From the NCBI GenBank assembly GCA_040500365.1, contig CP148031.1, positions 1,488,001 through 1,552,000 on the forward strand: a DNA stretch of 64,000 nucleotides, read 5' to 3'. How positions within the stretch are numbered: the stretch's first letter is position 1; each line of letters starts with the position of its first letter. This DNA is from Dehalobacter alkaniphilus. Its GTDB lineage: Bacteria; Bacillota; Desulfitobacteriia; Desulfitobacteriales; Syntrophobotulaceae. Below are positions 1 to 8,248 of the stretch, in pieces. Below the pieces are notes generated by a model. That model saw only the letters and a program-made list of their open reading frames with translations. It was not told where the DNA came from and made no database searches. A program made the position numbers and the translations under genes.

Positions 1-207
1 TAATATATAAAACGGTAACAACGTGGGAACTGAGTTCTGTAAAGGATAGTGTCATTATATCGTTCCTCTCAAAAACATCTGTTTATTCTTTTATATCAGA
101 AAGATGTCAAGCTGGCAATTATTTTGTAAAATGGCAAATTTTCATAGAACGGCACAATAATGGGAATACCATAGAGAGGACGAAATATTTCTAAGTGGAG
201 GCAAGTC

Positions 208-903
208 ATGACGATTCTTGCGCTGCTCACAGCCTGCTTGATTTGGCTGCTGGTTTTAGCGCTGTTAAAAATCAATCTGCTCATCGATTATACTTTCAAA
301 AATTTTAGCAGTGTGTTGAAGATCCATTATCAAGCTGCATTGTTCCGGTCCAATCTGGAGATAAACATTCCGGCAGAGATGGTCTCGACCGGCTTTCTTT
401 ATTTTCTGTTGAACAGCATAGAAAATATACAGCAAAATGACTGCCCGGACAGAAAATCAAAAAATAATGCTGACTCGACCAGAAAACGTTACCGGTTGAT
501 AAAGCATTTTCTGCGGGAGGCTGTTCGTCATTATGGCTATTCCTCCGCAAGTATCAGACGGCTGCAACAAAGTTTTTCCAAAATAATCCGCTCTTTTTAT
601 CGTAAAATGACAGTTCATTCCCTCCAGGCCGATCTTGAACTTGGCGGCAGGGATGCTGCCGAGACGGGTTACTTGACGGGAGCCTGCTGGACAGCCTTTG
701 GGTTTATCTCGGCAAGACTGCACAGGTATATCTCGCTAAAGCAAGATGACTTTAGATACCGGGTAATTCCGAATTTTACCGAAAATATATTTTTATTTAG
801 ACTTTGCTGCATATTAAATCTAAAAAGCAGCCATATTATTTTTACAGGCTATAAATTCCTATTAATGATCTTAAAAAACAGGAGGACTAGGAATTATGGA
901 TGA
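208..903 (+). CDS. ytfI: DUF2953 protein, YtfI-like
   Basis: A 231-residue protein with one N-terminal membrane segment (about residues 3-22). Near residues 146-154 it carries the motif GGRDAAETG, followed by a Gly/Ala-rich stretch, which is typical of DUF2953. A GGAGG ribosome-binding site precedes the ATG. The stop overlaps the ytfJ start by 8 bases, the same gene order as ytfI-ytfJ of Bacillus subtilis, so a sporulation-linked role is likely. The biochemical role is unknown. The 207 bases upstream hold no gene I can support. Confidence 0.8.
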   Translation: MTILALLTACLIWLLVLALLKINLLIDYTFKNFSSVLKIHYQAALFRSNLEINIPAEMVSTGFLYFLLNSIENIQQNDCPDRKSKNNADSTRKRYRLIKHFLREAVRHYGYSSASIRRLQQSFSKIIRSFYRKMTVHSLQADLELGGRDAAETGYLTGACWTAFGFISARLHRYISLKQDDFRYRVIPNFTENIFLFRLCCILNLKSSHIIFTGYKFLLMILKNRRTRNYG

Positions 904-1330
904 ACATCCAATTGAAAATCTGATGCAGACAGCGATGGATAGTATCCAAAAAATGATAAATGTAAACACAGTGATTGGAGACCCGGTCGAAACACCAAGT
1001 GGCTCTGTGATTATACCTGTTTCCAGGGTATCCTGCGGTTTTGCAGCCGGCGGCAGCGAATTTTCTTCCGCTGAGGGAGAAAAAGAGGAGGAGAAAAAAA
1101 ATGAAAACGCTTCCAAGATGCCTTTTGGTGGAGGAAGCGGCGGTGGGGTATCGGTAAAACCTGTAGGTTTTCTGGTTGTAAACCAAAATCAGGTCCGACT
1201 GCTTCCGGTCGAAGGAAATATGATTGCAGAACGCATCATTGACGAAATGCCTAATCTAATGGATAAATTGTCCCATATGGTCAATAGAAAGAGATTCCAC
1301 CGTGAAGACGGGTATGAAGAAAGATGCTAA
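896..1330 (+). CDS. ytfJ: GerW/YtfJ family sporulation protein
   Basis: A 144-residue protein with the family pattern: a GDPVETPSGSVIIPVSRVS segment, a charged linker rich in Glu and Lys (residues 62-75), then a glycine-rich FGGGSGGGVSVKPVGFLVV block. YtfJ (GerW) is a spore protein needed for proper germination in Bacillus. The ATG lies inside the end of ytfI after an AGGAGG site, so the two are translationally coupled. Confidence is high from motif order and context. Confidence 0.92.
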   Translation: MDEHPIENLMQTAMDSIQKMINVNTVIGDPVETPSGSVIIPVSRVSCGFAAGGSEFSSAEGEKEEEKKNENASKMPFGGGSGGGVSVKPVGFLVVNQNQVRLLPVEGNMIAERIIDEMPNLMDKLSHMVNRKRFHREDGYEERC

Positions 1331-1404
1331 TAAAGTATATATGCCGGCAAACAGCATGTCCCTGATATCGTCGAGATATTTTTGAAATTGTCTATTCTTC
1401 TATT

Positions 1405-1438
1405 CCCCCTGCTGAAAACATACATTTTAAGCAGGGGG
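1405..1438 (+). promoter_or_regulatory. hairpin that covers the spmA ribosome-binding site
   Basis: CCCCCTGCT (1405-1413) pairs perfectly with AGCAGGGGG (1430-1438), and AAAA/TTTT inside the loop can extend the stem. The 3' arm is the only purine-rich Shine-Dalgarno-like sequence before the spmA ATG at 1447, with an 8-base spacer. Only a short TTTCTGTT follows, so this is either a weak terminator for ytfJ or a structure that hides the ribosome-binding site. Confidence 0.6.
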
Positions 1439-1446
1439 TTTCTGTT

Positions 1447-2028
1447 ATGGTCAATTTGATCTGGCTGGTTATGCTGATCTGCGGCATTATTGTCGCTGCC
1501 CTGAATGGAAATATCGATCAGGTCACTGCGTCGGCCCTTCAGGCTTCTGAACTCGGGGTAGAAGTGGCAATCCAGTTAATGGGTGTCATGAGCCTGTGGC
1601 TGGGTATCATGCATATTGCTGAAAAAGCAGGACTCATCCGGCACCTGGCCAGAATAAGCGCCCCGGTGGTCAGAAAACTTTTTCCGTCGCTCAGGGCGGA
1701 TAGTCCTGCCTTCGGCCCAATTGTCATGAATCTCTGTGCGAATATCCTCGGTCTGGGTAATGCCGCTACGCCGTTTGGCCTGAAGGCCATGCAGGAGTTA
1801 CAGAAAGAAAACCCGGATCAGGAAACAGCCAGTCCCGCGATGATTACGTTTCTGGCGCTGAATACGTCCTGTATTACGATTATTCCGGCCACAATCATTG
1901 CTGTCAGAATGAAGGCCGGATCGGCCAATCCAGTCGAGATTATTGGGACGACAGTTTTTGCCACAGGGTGTGCCATGGCCTCAGCCATCATTGCAGATGT
2001 TCTTTTTAGAAAGAGGAACGGATTATGA
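1447..2028 (+). CDS. spmA: spore maturation protein A
   Basis: A 193-residue integral membrane protein of the nucleoside-recognition/Gate family. The conserved stretch NLCANILGLGNAATPFGLKA (about residues 97-116) and the following TFLALNTSCITIIP segment are diagnostic of SpmA. In Bacillus, SpmA and SpmB are needed for dehydration of the spore core. The stop overlaps the spmB start in an ATGA arrangement. The ribosome-binding site lies in a hairpin arm, so translation may be structure-controlled. Confidence 0.95.
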   Translation: MVNLIWLVMLICGIIVAALNGNIDQVTASALQASELGVEVAIQLMGVMSLWLGIMHIAEKAGLIRHLARISAPVVRKLFPSLRADSPAFGPIVMNLCANILGLGNAATPFGLKAMQELQKENPDQETASPAMITFLALNTSCITIIPATIIAVRMKAGSANPVEIIGTTVFATGCAMASAIIADVLFRKRNGL

Positions 2029-2564
2029 GCATCATCTCTGAGCTTGCCAGATGGGCTATTCCGTTTATTTTATTTTTTGTGCCGATTTATGGTTACCTCC
2101 ATAAAGTTCCTGTATATGAGACATTTGTTGAGGGGGCGGAGAATGGCTTTAAAACTGCCGTAAAAATTATTCCGTTTTTAATTGGAATGCTGGTGTCCAT
2201 TAAAGTGTTTGTGGATTCTGGCGCCCTGGATCTGTTAATAAACCTTCTTCGACCTCTTTTTTTAGCTATGGACTGGAATCCAGACCTGTTAGGCATTATT
2301 CCTTTGGCCGTTATGCGGCCACTGAGCGGTTCAGGGGCCCTTGGGGTTGCAACTGAACTGATCCATCAATACGGACCTGATTCGTTTATCGGCCGGCTTG
2401 CTTCCACGCTCCAAGGAAGCACAGATACCACCTTTTTTGTGCTTGCCGTCTATTTTGGCTCAGTCGGCATCAAAAAACACAGATATGCTTTAAAAGTCGG
2501 ACTGCTCGCTGATGCAGTCGGACTGATTGCTTCAATCTGGATCGTCAGCAGGGTCTTTGGCTAA
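2025..2564 (+). CDS. spmB: spore maturation protein B
   Basis: A 179-residue Gate-domain membrane protein with the SpmB features PLAVMRPLSGSGALG and LASTLQGSTDTTFFVLAVYF. It begins on the ATGA overlap with spmA and is presumably translated together with it. It is the partner of SpmA in forespore core dehydration. Length and motif positions match the family, and nothing is missing. Confidence 0.95.
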   Translation: MSIISELARWAIPFILFFVPIYGYLHKVPVYETFVEGAENGFKTAVKIIPFLIGMLVSIKVFVDSGALDLLINLLRPLFLAMDWNPDLLGIIPLAVMRPLSGSGALGVATELIHQYGPDSFIGRLASTLQGSTDTTFFVLAVYFGSVGIKKHRYALKVGLLADAVGLIASIWIVSRVFG

Positions 2565-2631
2565 GGGTTTGCTTTCTGCAGTTTTTTTGCTAAAATCAAT
2601 TGAGAGATGTTTCGTTAATGGTGGTTTTTTG

Positions 2632-3390
2632 ATGGATTGTTCCGGAGATCAATCTGAACGTTTGCAAAAAGCGATGGCTCGTTTGGGCGTCGCTTCTCGG
2701 CGTCATGCCGAAATTCTAATCAGTCAGGGACTTGTAAAAGTGAATGGACAGACCGTAACGCAGCCGGGTTTTAAGGTAACGCCTGAGGATGTCATCGAAG
2801 TCAACGCTAAGACGTATTCTTCAGGACCAAGCGAAGACCTGGTCTACGTCATGCTTTATAAACCTGCGGGTGTTATTACAAGTGTTACGGATCCCCATCA
2901 AAGGAAAACGGTCATTGATTTACTTGGCCAGAATATTAAAGAAAGAGTCTATCCAGTCGGCAGACTGGATTATGACACTTCAGGACTTCTGCTTCTGACC
3001 AATGACGGGGAACTTACATTTCGGCTGACGCATCCAAGTTTTGGCGTGGAAAAAGTATACCGGGCCTCAGTCGCCGGTAATATTTCTGATCAGGCAATCA
3101 GGACGCTTGAGTCGGGTGTACACCTCGAGGATGGTATGACTTCTCCTGCGAAAATTAAGAAGCTTTCCCGTGATAAAAGCGGCAACCAGACCGAAATTGA
3201 GCTTGCCATTCACGAAGGAAAGAACAGGCAGGTCAGGAGAATGCTTGAGCAGGTCGGATACCCCGTTTTTCGCTTGCGCAGAATCTGTTTTGGCCCGCTC
3301 CAGCTGGATCCAAAAATGACGGCAGGAGAATACCGACTGTTAACGACTTCTGAAGTCAATGCTTTGAAGGAAGCAGTAAGTATACGGTGA
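2632..3390 (+). CDS. rluB: 23S rRNA pseudouridine synthase, RluB family
   Basis: A 252-residue protein with an N-terminal S4 RNA-binding domain (residues 8-60, SERLQKAMARLGVASRR) and an RsuA/RluB/RluE/RluF catalytic domain. The catalytic aspartate is Asp113 in VGRLDYDTSGLLLLTNDGEL, and NRQVRRMLE follows near the C-terminus. A longer reading frame exists upstream, but the ATG at 2632 has a GGTGG site at 2620-2624 and places the S4 domain normally. RluB modifies 23S helix 89. The exact target here is inferred from the family. rluB commonly follows spmAB in Firmicutes. Confidence 0.92.
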   Translation: MDCSGDQSERLQKAMARLGVASRRHAEILISQGLVKVNGQTVTQPGFKVTPEDVIEVNAKTYSSGPSEDLVYVMLYKPAGVITSVTDPHQRKTVIDLLGQNIKERVYPVGRLDYDTSGLLLLTNDGELTFRLTHPSFGVEKVYRASVAGNISDQAIRTLESGVHLEDGMTSPAKIKKLSRDKSGNQTEIELAIHEGKNRQVRRMLEQVGYPVFRLRRICFGPLQLDPKMTAGEYRLLTTSEVNALKEAVSIR

Positions 3391-3460
3391 TTATTTTATA
3401 TCATTTGTAAGTAATAGGTAATCAATGCGAAATAAATATTGATAATTGCGGGGAGAAAGC

Positions 3461-4168
3461 ATGAATCTGAAACCAGCAAAAACGAAAAGAATCTACGAAG
3501 AAATAGTTGATCAAATCAGTACGCTGGTTGCTGAAGGACAAATCAAAGCAGGTGATAAGCTTCCTTCCGAACGGGATCTTGCGGAGAGGCTGCAGGTCAG
3601 CAGGGCGTCTGTCCGGGAAGCGCTCAGTGCTTTGGAAATTATAGGTTTGCTGGAAATCCGAAGTGGAGAAGGAACCTATATCAAACATGTTAATATAGAG
3701 TCTGTTATTGCTCCTTTGCCATGGGTACTTTCTCTGGAGAAAGATACCATTTTTGAACTGATGGAGATAAGAAAAATCCTGGAGACCCAGGCTGCCGCAC
3801 TGGCGGCGGAAAGGGCTGAATATCAGAATCTTTCCGCAATGAGGGGTTCTCTTATTGAGATCAGAAAGGGTCAGAATACGGGCCGGCAGGGCTATCCCTG
3901 TGACCGGGATTTTCACGATGCTATAGCTAAAGGAACGAAGAATAAGATGCTGATCCGCATGCTCCATGTGATTTCAGATATCATGCACCAGACATTGAAG
4001 ACGAATTGGGCAGATACTTTTGAAAAAGAGGGCATGTCGGAACTTCTTTATCAGGAACATGAGGAAATATATCAGGCAATCGAAGCAAAATTACCTGAAG
4101 AAGCGCATGCCGGAATGCTTCGTCATCTCGAAAGAATTGAAAATGAATTTCGCAAAGGATACGAATAA
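3461..4168 (+). CDS. GntR/FadR-family transcription regulator
   Basis: A 235-residue regulator. Residues 10-75 form a winged helix of GntR type (KLPSERDLAERLQVSRASVREALSALE, quoted in part: LQVSRASVREALSALE). The remainder is an FCD ligand-binding domain, with Asp and His residues in the FHDAIAKGTKN helix that usually bind metal. The ATG at 3461 follows a GGGGAGA site. It sits just upstream of the polyferredoxin gene (2-base gap) and probably shares a transcript with it. The ligand, possibly an organic acid, cannot be told from sequence. Confidence 0.85.
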   Translation: MNLKPAKTKRIYEEIVDQISTLVAEGQIKAGDKLPSERDLAERLQVSRASVREALSALEIIGLLEIRSGEGTYIKHVNIESVIAPLPWVLSLEKDTIFELMEIRKILETQAAALAAERAEYQNLSAMRGSLIEIRKGQNTGRQGYPCDRDFHDAIAKGTKNKMLIRMLHVISDIMHQTLKTNWADTFEKEGMSELLYQEHEEIYQAIEAKLPEEAHAGMLRHLERIENEFRKGYE

Positions 4169-4170
4169 TC

Positions 4171-5205
4171 ATGAAGAGATACAATCAAATGCTTTATCAT
4201 CCCGACAACTGTCTGAACAAGAAGAAGCCCTATCTCCGGGAATGCAGGCTTTGTATTGAAGCCTGTCCGCATAAGTCCATCGGTGATAAGAAAGAGATTT
4301 CGATAGAAAGCTGTACGGAATGTGGTGTCTGTATGGCCGTTTGCCCCTCTGACGGTTTTGTGGACAGAGACATGAAAAACCTCGGAGAGTACCTTTTGGA
4401 AAACGGAAATTGCGTATTAAATTGTCCAATGGCTGCGCCTGCCGGTTATGAAATTGCCTGCCTCGGGATGCTGGACAGGGATGCCTGGACAGTTTTAATG
4501 CTTTTGGCTGAATCTAAACAGGTCAGAATCCTTACAGGGGACTGTTCCAATTGCCAGGATAAACAGGCTGCAGCGGTCAGCCAGCGCTTCTATCTGGAGG
4601 TCAGCCAGCAATGGATGGATCATCCCGGCTTAAAGCTGGAGATTCTCCCTGCTGAAGAAGGCGCAGCAGAATCGGATTACGGTCCCGGACGTTTTGCTCG
4701 TGGCCGATCGAAAAAAGGGTTGAAAAACAGGTTGCGTGAATTTGGTAAAGATAGAATCAAGGCAGCGTTTCCGGCTATCGAAGCAGAAGAATCCTATACC
4801 ATTCCGAGGACCCGTCAATGGCTGGCAGAGACACTGAAACAGAAACCAAATAAAAAGGTGCCTTTTCAGGCAATCAGATATACCGACCAGTGCAACGGCT
4901 GCGGCGTTTGTACCAAAATATGTCCGCAGCAGGCGCTCACACTGAAACAGAAAGAGAATAAAATGCTTTTGATTTATGAACCGCTCCAGTGCGTTCAATG
5001 CGGTCGCTGTGTGGACATCTGCGGTTCCCGGGCTCTGAGCTTTGCATACCTGATGTTTCCGTTCAAGTTTCTGGCCGGTAAGGTTATTGTCGGAGAGGCG
5101 AATTCCTATTATTGCCGGGAGTGCGGCAAACAGATCTTCATTGATACGGATTCAGGCTTATGTGCTGCTTGTGCAGCGCATTCCACGAATATTGAAGGTA
5201 GGTAA
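4171..5205 (+). CDS. multi-cluster 4Fe-4S protein with C-terminal zinc ribbon
   Basis: A 344-residue cytoplasmic protein. Cys-rich motifs at residues 25-32 and 48-58 (CTECGVCMAVCP) form an N-terminal ferredoxin pair. A central region has isolated cysteines (CVLNCP, GDCSNCQ). A second ferredoxin pair follows at about residues 236-290 (CNGCGVCTKICP, CVQCGRCVDICG). The protein ends in a CRECG...CAAC ribbon. Nothing in the window encodes a clear redox partner. It is probably an electron carrier or assembly factor controlled by the adjacent FadR-type regulator; that role is inference. Confidence 0.75.
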   Translation: MKRYNQMLYHPDNCLNKKKPYLRECRLCIEACPHKSIGDKKEISIESCTECGVCMAVCPSDGFVDRDMKNLGEYLLENGNCVLNCPMAAPAGYEIACLGMLDRDAWTVLMLLAESKQVRILTGDCSNCQDKQAAAVSQRFYLEVSQQWMDHPGLKLEILPAEEGAAESDYGPGRFARGRSKKGLKNRLREFGKDRIKAAFPAIEAEESYTIPRTRQWLAETLKQKPNKKVPFQAIRYTDQCNGCGVCTKICPQQALTLKQKENKMLLIYEPLQCVQCGRCVDICGSRALSFAYLMFPFKFLAGKVIVGEANSYYCRECGKQIFIDTDSGLCAACAAHSTNIEGR

Positions 5206-5331
5206 ACAGCCACGCTATGCATCCTACTCCATTTGAAGTTGTCTAAATATTACGGAGACTAATCTCTAAAGTTATTTTAGAAAGTTTTGTTGGTTTTCGA
5301 TCAACATATTGGAAAGCAGGGAGGATGGATT

Positions 5332-6579
5332 ATGGTTAAAAAGGTTGTTGTAATAGGCGGTGGGGCTGCAGGCATGATGGCAGCGGGCCAGGCTGCTTTT
5401 GTTGGAGCCGAGGTGGTACTCCTTGAAAAAATGACGAGACTCGGCAGTAAGATTGCGATCTCCGGTAAAGGTCGGTGCAATCTTACCAATGCGGGGGATA
5501 TCAGTAATTTTGTAAGTTTTTATCCCGGAAACGGAAAATTTCTATACGCTTCCTTAAAAGAGTTCGGCAATGAGGCGTTGATTCATTTTTTTCAAGACTA
5601 TGGTGTCGAAACAAAAGTAGAAAGAGGTGGAAGAGTGTTTCCGACAGCCGACGATTCGGAGGTAATCGTTAAGGCATTAAAGAAGTATCTGGAACGAACA
5701 TGCGTAAAAATCAGGCTTAACCAGGCTGTCAAAAAAGTCATGATCGAAGATGGGAAAGTAACCGGTGTTCAGCTGGCTGTCTCCGATGAAGTGCTTCCGG
5801 CAGATGCTGTGATCGTTGCCACGGGAGGAGCATCCTACCCTGGAACAGGATCTACCGGGGACGGATATACGCTGGCTGAAAAAGCAGGACATCGGATCAT
5901 TAAGCCGTTGCCTGCGCTTGTTCCGCTCAAAACCCTTGAAAAATGGCCGAAAGAGCTTCAAGGATTGACGCTGAAGAACACGGCTGCCTCAATCTGGATC
6001 GACGGGAAAAAGAAGGGAGAAGAATTTGGGGAGATGCTGTTTACGCATTTTGGTTTATCCGGTCCGATTATTCTAACCTTAAGCAGGATTGCTTCCAAGG
6101 CTTTGGACCAAAAACAGAAGGTTGAGTTGAAAATAAACCTAAAGCCCGCCCTTACTTCTGAGCAGATAGATTTAAGGCTGCAGAGGGATTTTCTGAAGTA
6201 TGGCAACAAGCAGTTTAAGAACACCCTGGACGATCTTCTCCCGCAGAGTATGATTCCTGTGATGGTCGCTTTATCGGAGATTGACCCAGAGAAGGTTGTT
6301 AATAAAGTTACTAAAGAAGAAAGGAAAAGACTCTGCCGGTTATTTCAGGAGCTGGTACTTCATATAACGGCGACGCTCGGTATGGCGACAGCAATTGTTA
6401 CCTCCGGGGGCGTTGACGCCAAGCAAATTAATCCAACCACAATGGAATCCCGTCTGGTTAAAGGGTTGTATTTTTCTGGGGAAGTGATCGATATCGACGG
6501 CGTAACAGGCGGCTACAACCTTCAGGCAGCTTTTTCAACCGGTTATAAAGCCGGTAGAGCAACGGCTAGGATGGGCTAG
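5332..6579 (+). CDS. HI0933-family FAD-dependent oxidoreductase
   Basis: A 415-residue flavoprotein. An N-terminal dinucleotide fold (VVVIGGGAAGMMAAGQAA) is followed by the family signature SKIAISGKGRCNLTNA, VIVATGGASYPGTGSTGDGY, and the C-terminal FAD contact GEVIDIDGVTGGYNLQAAFS. The ATG at 5332 follows AGGGAGG with a 7-base spacer, so the longer upstream reading frame is not needed. Members are annotated as aminoacetone oxidase-like or BaiN-like, but the physiological substrate is generally unknown. Confidence 0.88.
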   Translation: MVKKVVVIGGGAAGMMAAGQAAFVGAEVVLLEKMTRLGSKIAISGKGRCNLTNAGDISNFVSFYPGNGKFLYASLKEFGNEALIHFFQDYGVETKVERGGRVFPTADDSEVIVKALKKYLERTCVKIRLNQAVKKVMIEDGKVTGVQLAVSDEVLPADAVIVATGGASYPGTGSTGDGYTLAEKAGHRIIKPLPALVPLKTLEKWPKELQGLTLKNTAASIWIDGKKKGEEFGEMLFTHFGLSGPIILTLSRIASKALDQKQKVELKINLKPALTSEQIDLRLQRDFLKYGNKQFKNTLDDLLPQSMIPVMVALSEIDPEKVVNKVTKEERKRLCRLFQELVLHITATLGMATAIVTSGGVDAKQINPTTMESRLVKGLYFSGEVIDIDGVTGGYNLQAAFSTGYKAGRATARMG

Positions 6580-6647
6580 AAGGCGAATGAGCCATAGAAG
6601 CAAGGAGCGACAAGATTATGGCGGACGGCTATGCCACTCTTGGGTAG

Positions 6648-6751
6648 GTCTGGAGGCCACAATACCGCTTTTCGGCTATTGCGCCCTCCATGGCGCAAAA
6701 AGCCGCGCTCCGCATCGTGCTCCACTCACAGCGGAACTGTGGCCCCCAGAC
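6648..6751 (+). repeat. dispersed structured repeat, copy A
   Basis: About 104 bp bounded by GTCTGGAGGCCACA and TGTGGCCCCCAGAC. The central hairpin has the arms CGGCT (6673-6677)/AGCCG (6701-6705) and TTGCGCC (6679-6685)/GGCGCAA (6692-6698), with loop CTCCAT. Similar copies lie at 39410-39514 (+) and 54107-54213 (-). Reading frames through it show no protein pattern. It lies in a 474-base gene-free stretch (6580-7053). Confidence 0.85.
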
Positions 6752-6870
6752 TGATCATAGGTTATTTAAGCGGGGTTGTATGCCAGAATGCAGCTCGTTA
6801 TCTTGTGCGTTCGAGGAGCAGTTCAATAAACGCCTTTCATGTAAGCTTATCAGCGACTTCCTGTTAGAAG

Positions 6871-6963
6871 GTCTTCACGCCACAGTAACCGCGCAAGTGG
6901 AATATGGGCGAAGGTACACGATTGCTTGGGGGAGAATAGAAAGTGGTATTGTGGCATGCAGAC
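6871..6963 (-). repeat. divergent copy D of the dispersed repeat
   Basis: About 93 bp. Read on the minus strand it begins GTCTGCATGCCACAATACC, nearly identical to the start of the 39.4-kb copy, and ends ACTGTGGCGTGAAGAC. Only the ends match; the interior differs and lacks the CTCCWT hairpin. It faces copy A across about 120 bases. Confidence 0.6.
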
Positions 6964-7053
6964 CAACCCCAGATAAGGTTTTATAGATGCCTTACAGAAT
7001 GATGTCGGCATGCAAATTCCTAGCGGCGCATACATATTACTGAGGTGAGTCAA

Positions 7054-7512
7054 ATGCGCTCCAGGAGATTTTCTTTCCCGCGCCAAAAAGTGTCAAGGTT
7101 TCAGGGCTTTGAGAAAACAGCCATCAGGATTATGGCAGTTTGTACAGTATTGTTAGGGCTGTATCAGCTGAAAGCATTTACCGATCCCGTCGAGTTCTAT
7201 CTGAAATTTTCCGGAGAAATAGATGCCCCGGCCTTTAAATACAGCGAAAATGCAAACAGCGACTCCATTAGTCTCTCCTTTGAGATAACTCCTGACAGTG
7301 TTGTAATGGTTAGACAAAATGACCAGGATATTGGAACCATTGAAAATGGGAAAAGCATCACAGTTAAACCGGGAACCGTTGTTCTGGATGCAACCGGCAT
7401 TCCTTATCCGGTCACTGTCAATGTGATTCTGAATAGTAAAACATATTCGATTGAACTTAACGGGGATGTCAAAAGTTTTGATGTGAAGTTAAAATCTGCG
7501 GAGGCCAGCTGA
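7054..7512 (+). CDS. membrane-anchored protein of unknown function
   Basis: A 152-residue protein that I do not recognise. It has a basic N-terminus, one membrane segment at about residues 23-40 (TAIRIMAVCTVLLGLYQLKAF), and a soluble, probably extracytoplasmic, beta-rich domain with regular Val/Ile alternation (NGKSITVKPGTVVLDATG). The ATG at 7054 follows an AGGTGA site; a GTG 9 bases earlier overlaps that site and is less likely. It stands alone between the repeats and the HutP-like gene. Confidence 0.7.
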   Translation: MRSRRFSFPRQKVSRFQGFEKTAIRIMAVCTVLLGLYQLKAFTDPVEFYLKFSGEIDAPAFKYSENANSDSISLSFEITPDSVVMVRQNDQDIGTIENGKSITVKPGTVVLDATGIPYPVTVNVILNSKTYSIELNGDVKSFDVKLKSAEAS

Positions 7513-7670
7513 TAAGCTCGTCGTAGTCCCTCAAGATAAGCTTTGCTAATCTCCGAAAATTCATGTAATATAATGAAAGCAGGTGTTGTTTTTTCTGACA
7601 TCGCCTCTTTTTTAGCGTGTAATTGTTTGTTAGCGTCATGAAGAACGTTTGCCTAGAAGGAGGATTGGCT

Positions 7671-8090
7671 ATGATGCCGGATAGTAAGACGGTTGCTCTG
7701 GCTGCTTTAAGAATGGCAATGAGTGAAACCAGAGAAGAGGAAAGTGCGCTTAAACAGAAATTTTTAGCGGATAACATCAAGACAGTTGCCGTAGATTATG
7801 GCGGAGATTATCTTGCTTCAATTAAAAAGCTTGTCGAAAGGGCGATTGTTGCTTCGAAACGTGAAGGGGTAATCCACGATTCCCATGGCGACGAAGGGGC
7901 CGTCGCGGGCGCGACACGTGAGGCTTTAAGCCAGATTATGCCGAAAGCAGCGGGGCTGAATATCGGAGGAAAAATTGGGATTGCCCACCGCGGTGATCAT
8001 CTCAGCGTGGCCGTGTTTTTTGGGGTAGGGCTGCTGCATTTGGATGAAGTAGCCGTAGGCCTTGGACACAGGGTTGCCCCACGAAGCTGA
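7671..8090 (+). CDS. HutP family protein
   Basis: A 139-residue protein. The segment REGVIHDSHGDEGAVAGATR and the end of the chain (GGKIGIAHRGDHLSVAVFFG, then LHLDEVAVGLGHR) match HutP. Bacillus HutP is a histidine- and Mg-dependent RNA-binding antiterminator of the hut operon. His69, His72 and His133 are candidate metal ligands. No histidine-degradation genes are present here, so the target is probably different or unlinked. AAGGAGG at 7657-7663 fixes the start at 7671. Confidence 0.88.
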   Translation: MMPDSKTVALAALRMAMSETREEESALKQKFLADNIKTVAVDYGGDYLASIKKLVERAIVASKREGVIHDSHGDEGAVAGATREALSQIMPKAAGLNIGGKIGIAHRGDHLSVAVFFGVGLLHLDEVAVGLGHRVAPRS

Positions 8091-8150
8091 AAATATAGAA
8101 AACTTGACTGTGGCCAATCCTTTTGGCAGCAGCCTTAGTTGCACTTAGAT

Positions 8151-8181
8151 CTATCAGAAAGGAACGTATTCTTTCTGATAG
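8151..8181 (+). terminator. hairpin after the HutP-like gene
   Basis: CTATCAGAAAG (8151-8161) pairs perfectly with CTTTCTGATAG (8171-8181) around a 9-base loop, 60 bases after the stop at 8090. The following AATAAAAAA lacks a U-tract, so termination strength is doubtful. Confidence 0.5.
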
Positions 8182-8183
8182 AA

Positions 8184-8207
8184 TAAAAAAGGCTCCGGTT
8201 AAGGAGC
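8184..8207 (-). terminator. rho-independent terminator for the small minus-strand gene
   Basis: Read on the minus strand: GCTCC, loop TTAACC, GGAGC, then CTTTTTT (complement of 8184-8207). It ends transcription leaving the 59-residue ORF at 8249-8428. Confidence 0.8.
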
Positions 8208-8248
8208 AGAGTGTCAGCGAATAAAGATAAGAGGCGATGATCGCTGAT

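Noticed and set aside
6631..6986. Two overlapping plus-strand reading frames in the gap after the flavoprotein gene
   Set aside because: They run through the structured repeats, lack ribosome-binding sites and show no protein-like pattern; the sequence is better explained as repeat.
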